From: Bacteriovoracaceae bacterium UBA6144 | GTDB taxonomy: Bacteria > Bdellovibrionota > Bacteriovoracia > Bacteriovoracales > Bacteriovoracaceae | Assembly: GCA_002435705.1 (NCBI GenBank) | Contig: DIVA01000066.1 | Coordinates: 9,043 to 40,980 of the forward strand | DNA length: 31,938 nucleotides | Direction: 5' to 3' | Shown here: piece after piece, positions 31,679-31,938 of the stretch | Layout: each line of letters opens with the position of its first letter | How positions within the stretch are numbered: position 1 is the first letter of the stretch | Notes under the pieces: generated by a model | Told to the model about the DNA's origin: nothing | Databases searched by the model: none | Seen by the model: only the letters and a program-made list of their open reading frames with translations | Made by a program: the position numbers and the translations under genes

Positions 31679-31938
31679 ATGCTCATGAAAGCGGAGTCAC
31701 AAATGCAAGTGAAGAAGACTTTTGATATTAAAAAAACAGATAAGAAAACATTAGCGAAATGGTACTCACTCATGGTGCTCGGCCGCATGCTCGATGAGCG
31801 CGCCGCTAATTATTTAAAGCAAGCTCTTGGCTGGTCTTACCATGCTCCTTACGCCGGCCACGATGCGATTCAGCTCGCCATCGGTCAGGTGTTTGACCGT
31901 GAAACCGATCACCTCTTTCCTTACTACCGTGACATGCT
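31679..31938 (+). CDS. 2-oxoacid dehydrogenase E1 component, N-terminal part (window-truncated)
   Basis: The frame runs off the right edge after 86 residues. KWYSLMVLGRMLDERAANYLKQ (about 27-48) and APYAGHDAIQLAIG (56-69), then HLFPYYRDM, match the N-terminus of thiamine-diphosphate dependent 2-oxoacid dehydrogenase E1 alpha, most like the branched-chain (2-oxoisovalerate) type. This could also be a fused alpha-beta E1. It uses a lipoylated E2, which LipA and LipB would supply. GGAG at 31670-31673 lies five bases before ATG 31679. Confidence 0.8.
   Translation, partial: MLMKAESQMQVKKTFDIKKTDKKTLAKWYSLMVLGRMLDERAANYLKQALGWSYHAPYAGHDAIQLAIGQVFDRETDHLFPYYRDM

Noticed and set aside
1..31938. A defence system, prophage, CRISPR array or tRNA
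   Set aside because: I looked for repeat arrays, integrase, restriction or toxin genes and cloverleaf patterns and saw none; the Rha-like gene alone is not enough.

Overview
The window looks like a chromosomal segment of a Gram-negative bacterium, most likely from the Bdellovibrionota (predatory or related, Bacteriovorax/Peredibacter-like). This is inferred from the gene mix: PilT, lipoproteins and small secreted Cys proteins, LPS glycosyltransferases, a DUF4105 protein, and AstA/AstD with a lysine-transaminase-like enzyme. GC looks to be in the mid-to-high 40s by eye, with AT-rich patches at 1-2400 and 4500-5120. There is no marker that fixes the taxon. I see no rRNA, tRNA, CRISPR array or insertion sequence. 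No gene-free stretch exceeds 300 bases; the largest gaps are 5882-6046 and 30156-30311.

Layout. 1-4491 (+): PEGA-like lipoprotein, DUF3015 protein, DUF4105 protein, VanX/DdpX-type dipeptidase and GT9 glycosyltransferase. An intrinsic terminator lies inside the signal-peptide codons of the DUF4105 gene, and a sharp GC step lies inside the same gene. 4511-5881 (-): a lone Rha-family regulator with two related covarying palindromes, then a GT2 glycosyltransferase. 6047-10565 (+): an alpha/beta hydrolase, then a tight operon of a divergent SelO-like pseudokinase, an S51 peptidase and an AlkB-type hydroxylase. 10544-12473 (-): ClsB-like phospholipase D with its YbhP-like partner. 12590-14511 (+): PilT and an LTA-synthase-like membrane domain without its sulfatase domain. 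14508-21210 (-): two secreted unknowns, then YdcZ, an orphan ABC ATPase, LipA, LipB and AroC, packed with repeated 11-bp overlaps. 21253-30155: a catabolic block with RarD, MFS and AstD (-), DUF1338/HglS (+), then a beta-CASP nuclease, a small secreted protein, AstA and a class III aminotransferase (-). 30312-31938 (+): two secreted unknowns and the start of a 2-oxoacid dehydrogenase E1 gene.

How the genes fit together. LipA and LipB make the lipoyl cofactor that 2-oxoacid dehydrogenases use, and such an E1 gene starts at the right edge. The aminotransferase, AstA, AstD and HglS-like genes suggest catabolism of a basic amino acid, either arginine by a succinyl route or lysine through 2-oxoadipate. 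AstB and AstE are not in the window. The GT9, GT2, dipeptidase and ClsB genes serve the cell envelope. Most worth following up are the covarying palindrome pair at the Rha gene, the SelO-like pseudokinase operon, the mixed AstA/AstD/lysine-transaminase/HglS locus, and the hairpin that hides the ribosome binding site of ydcZ.
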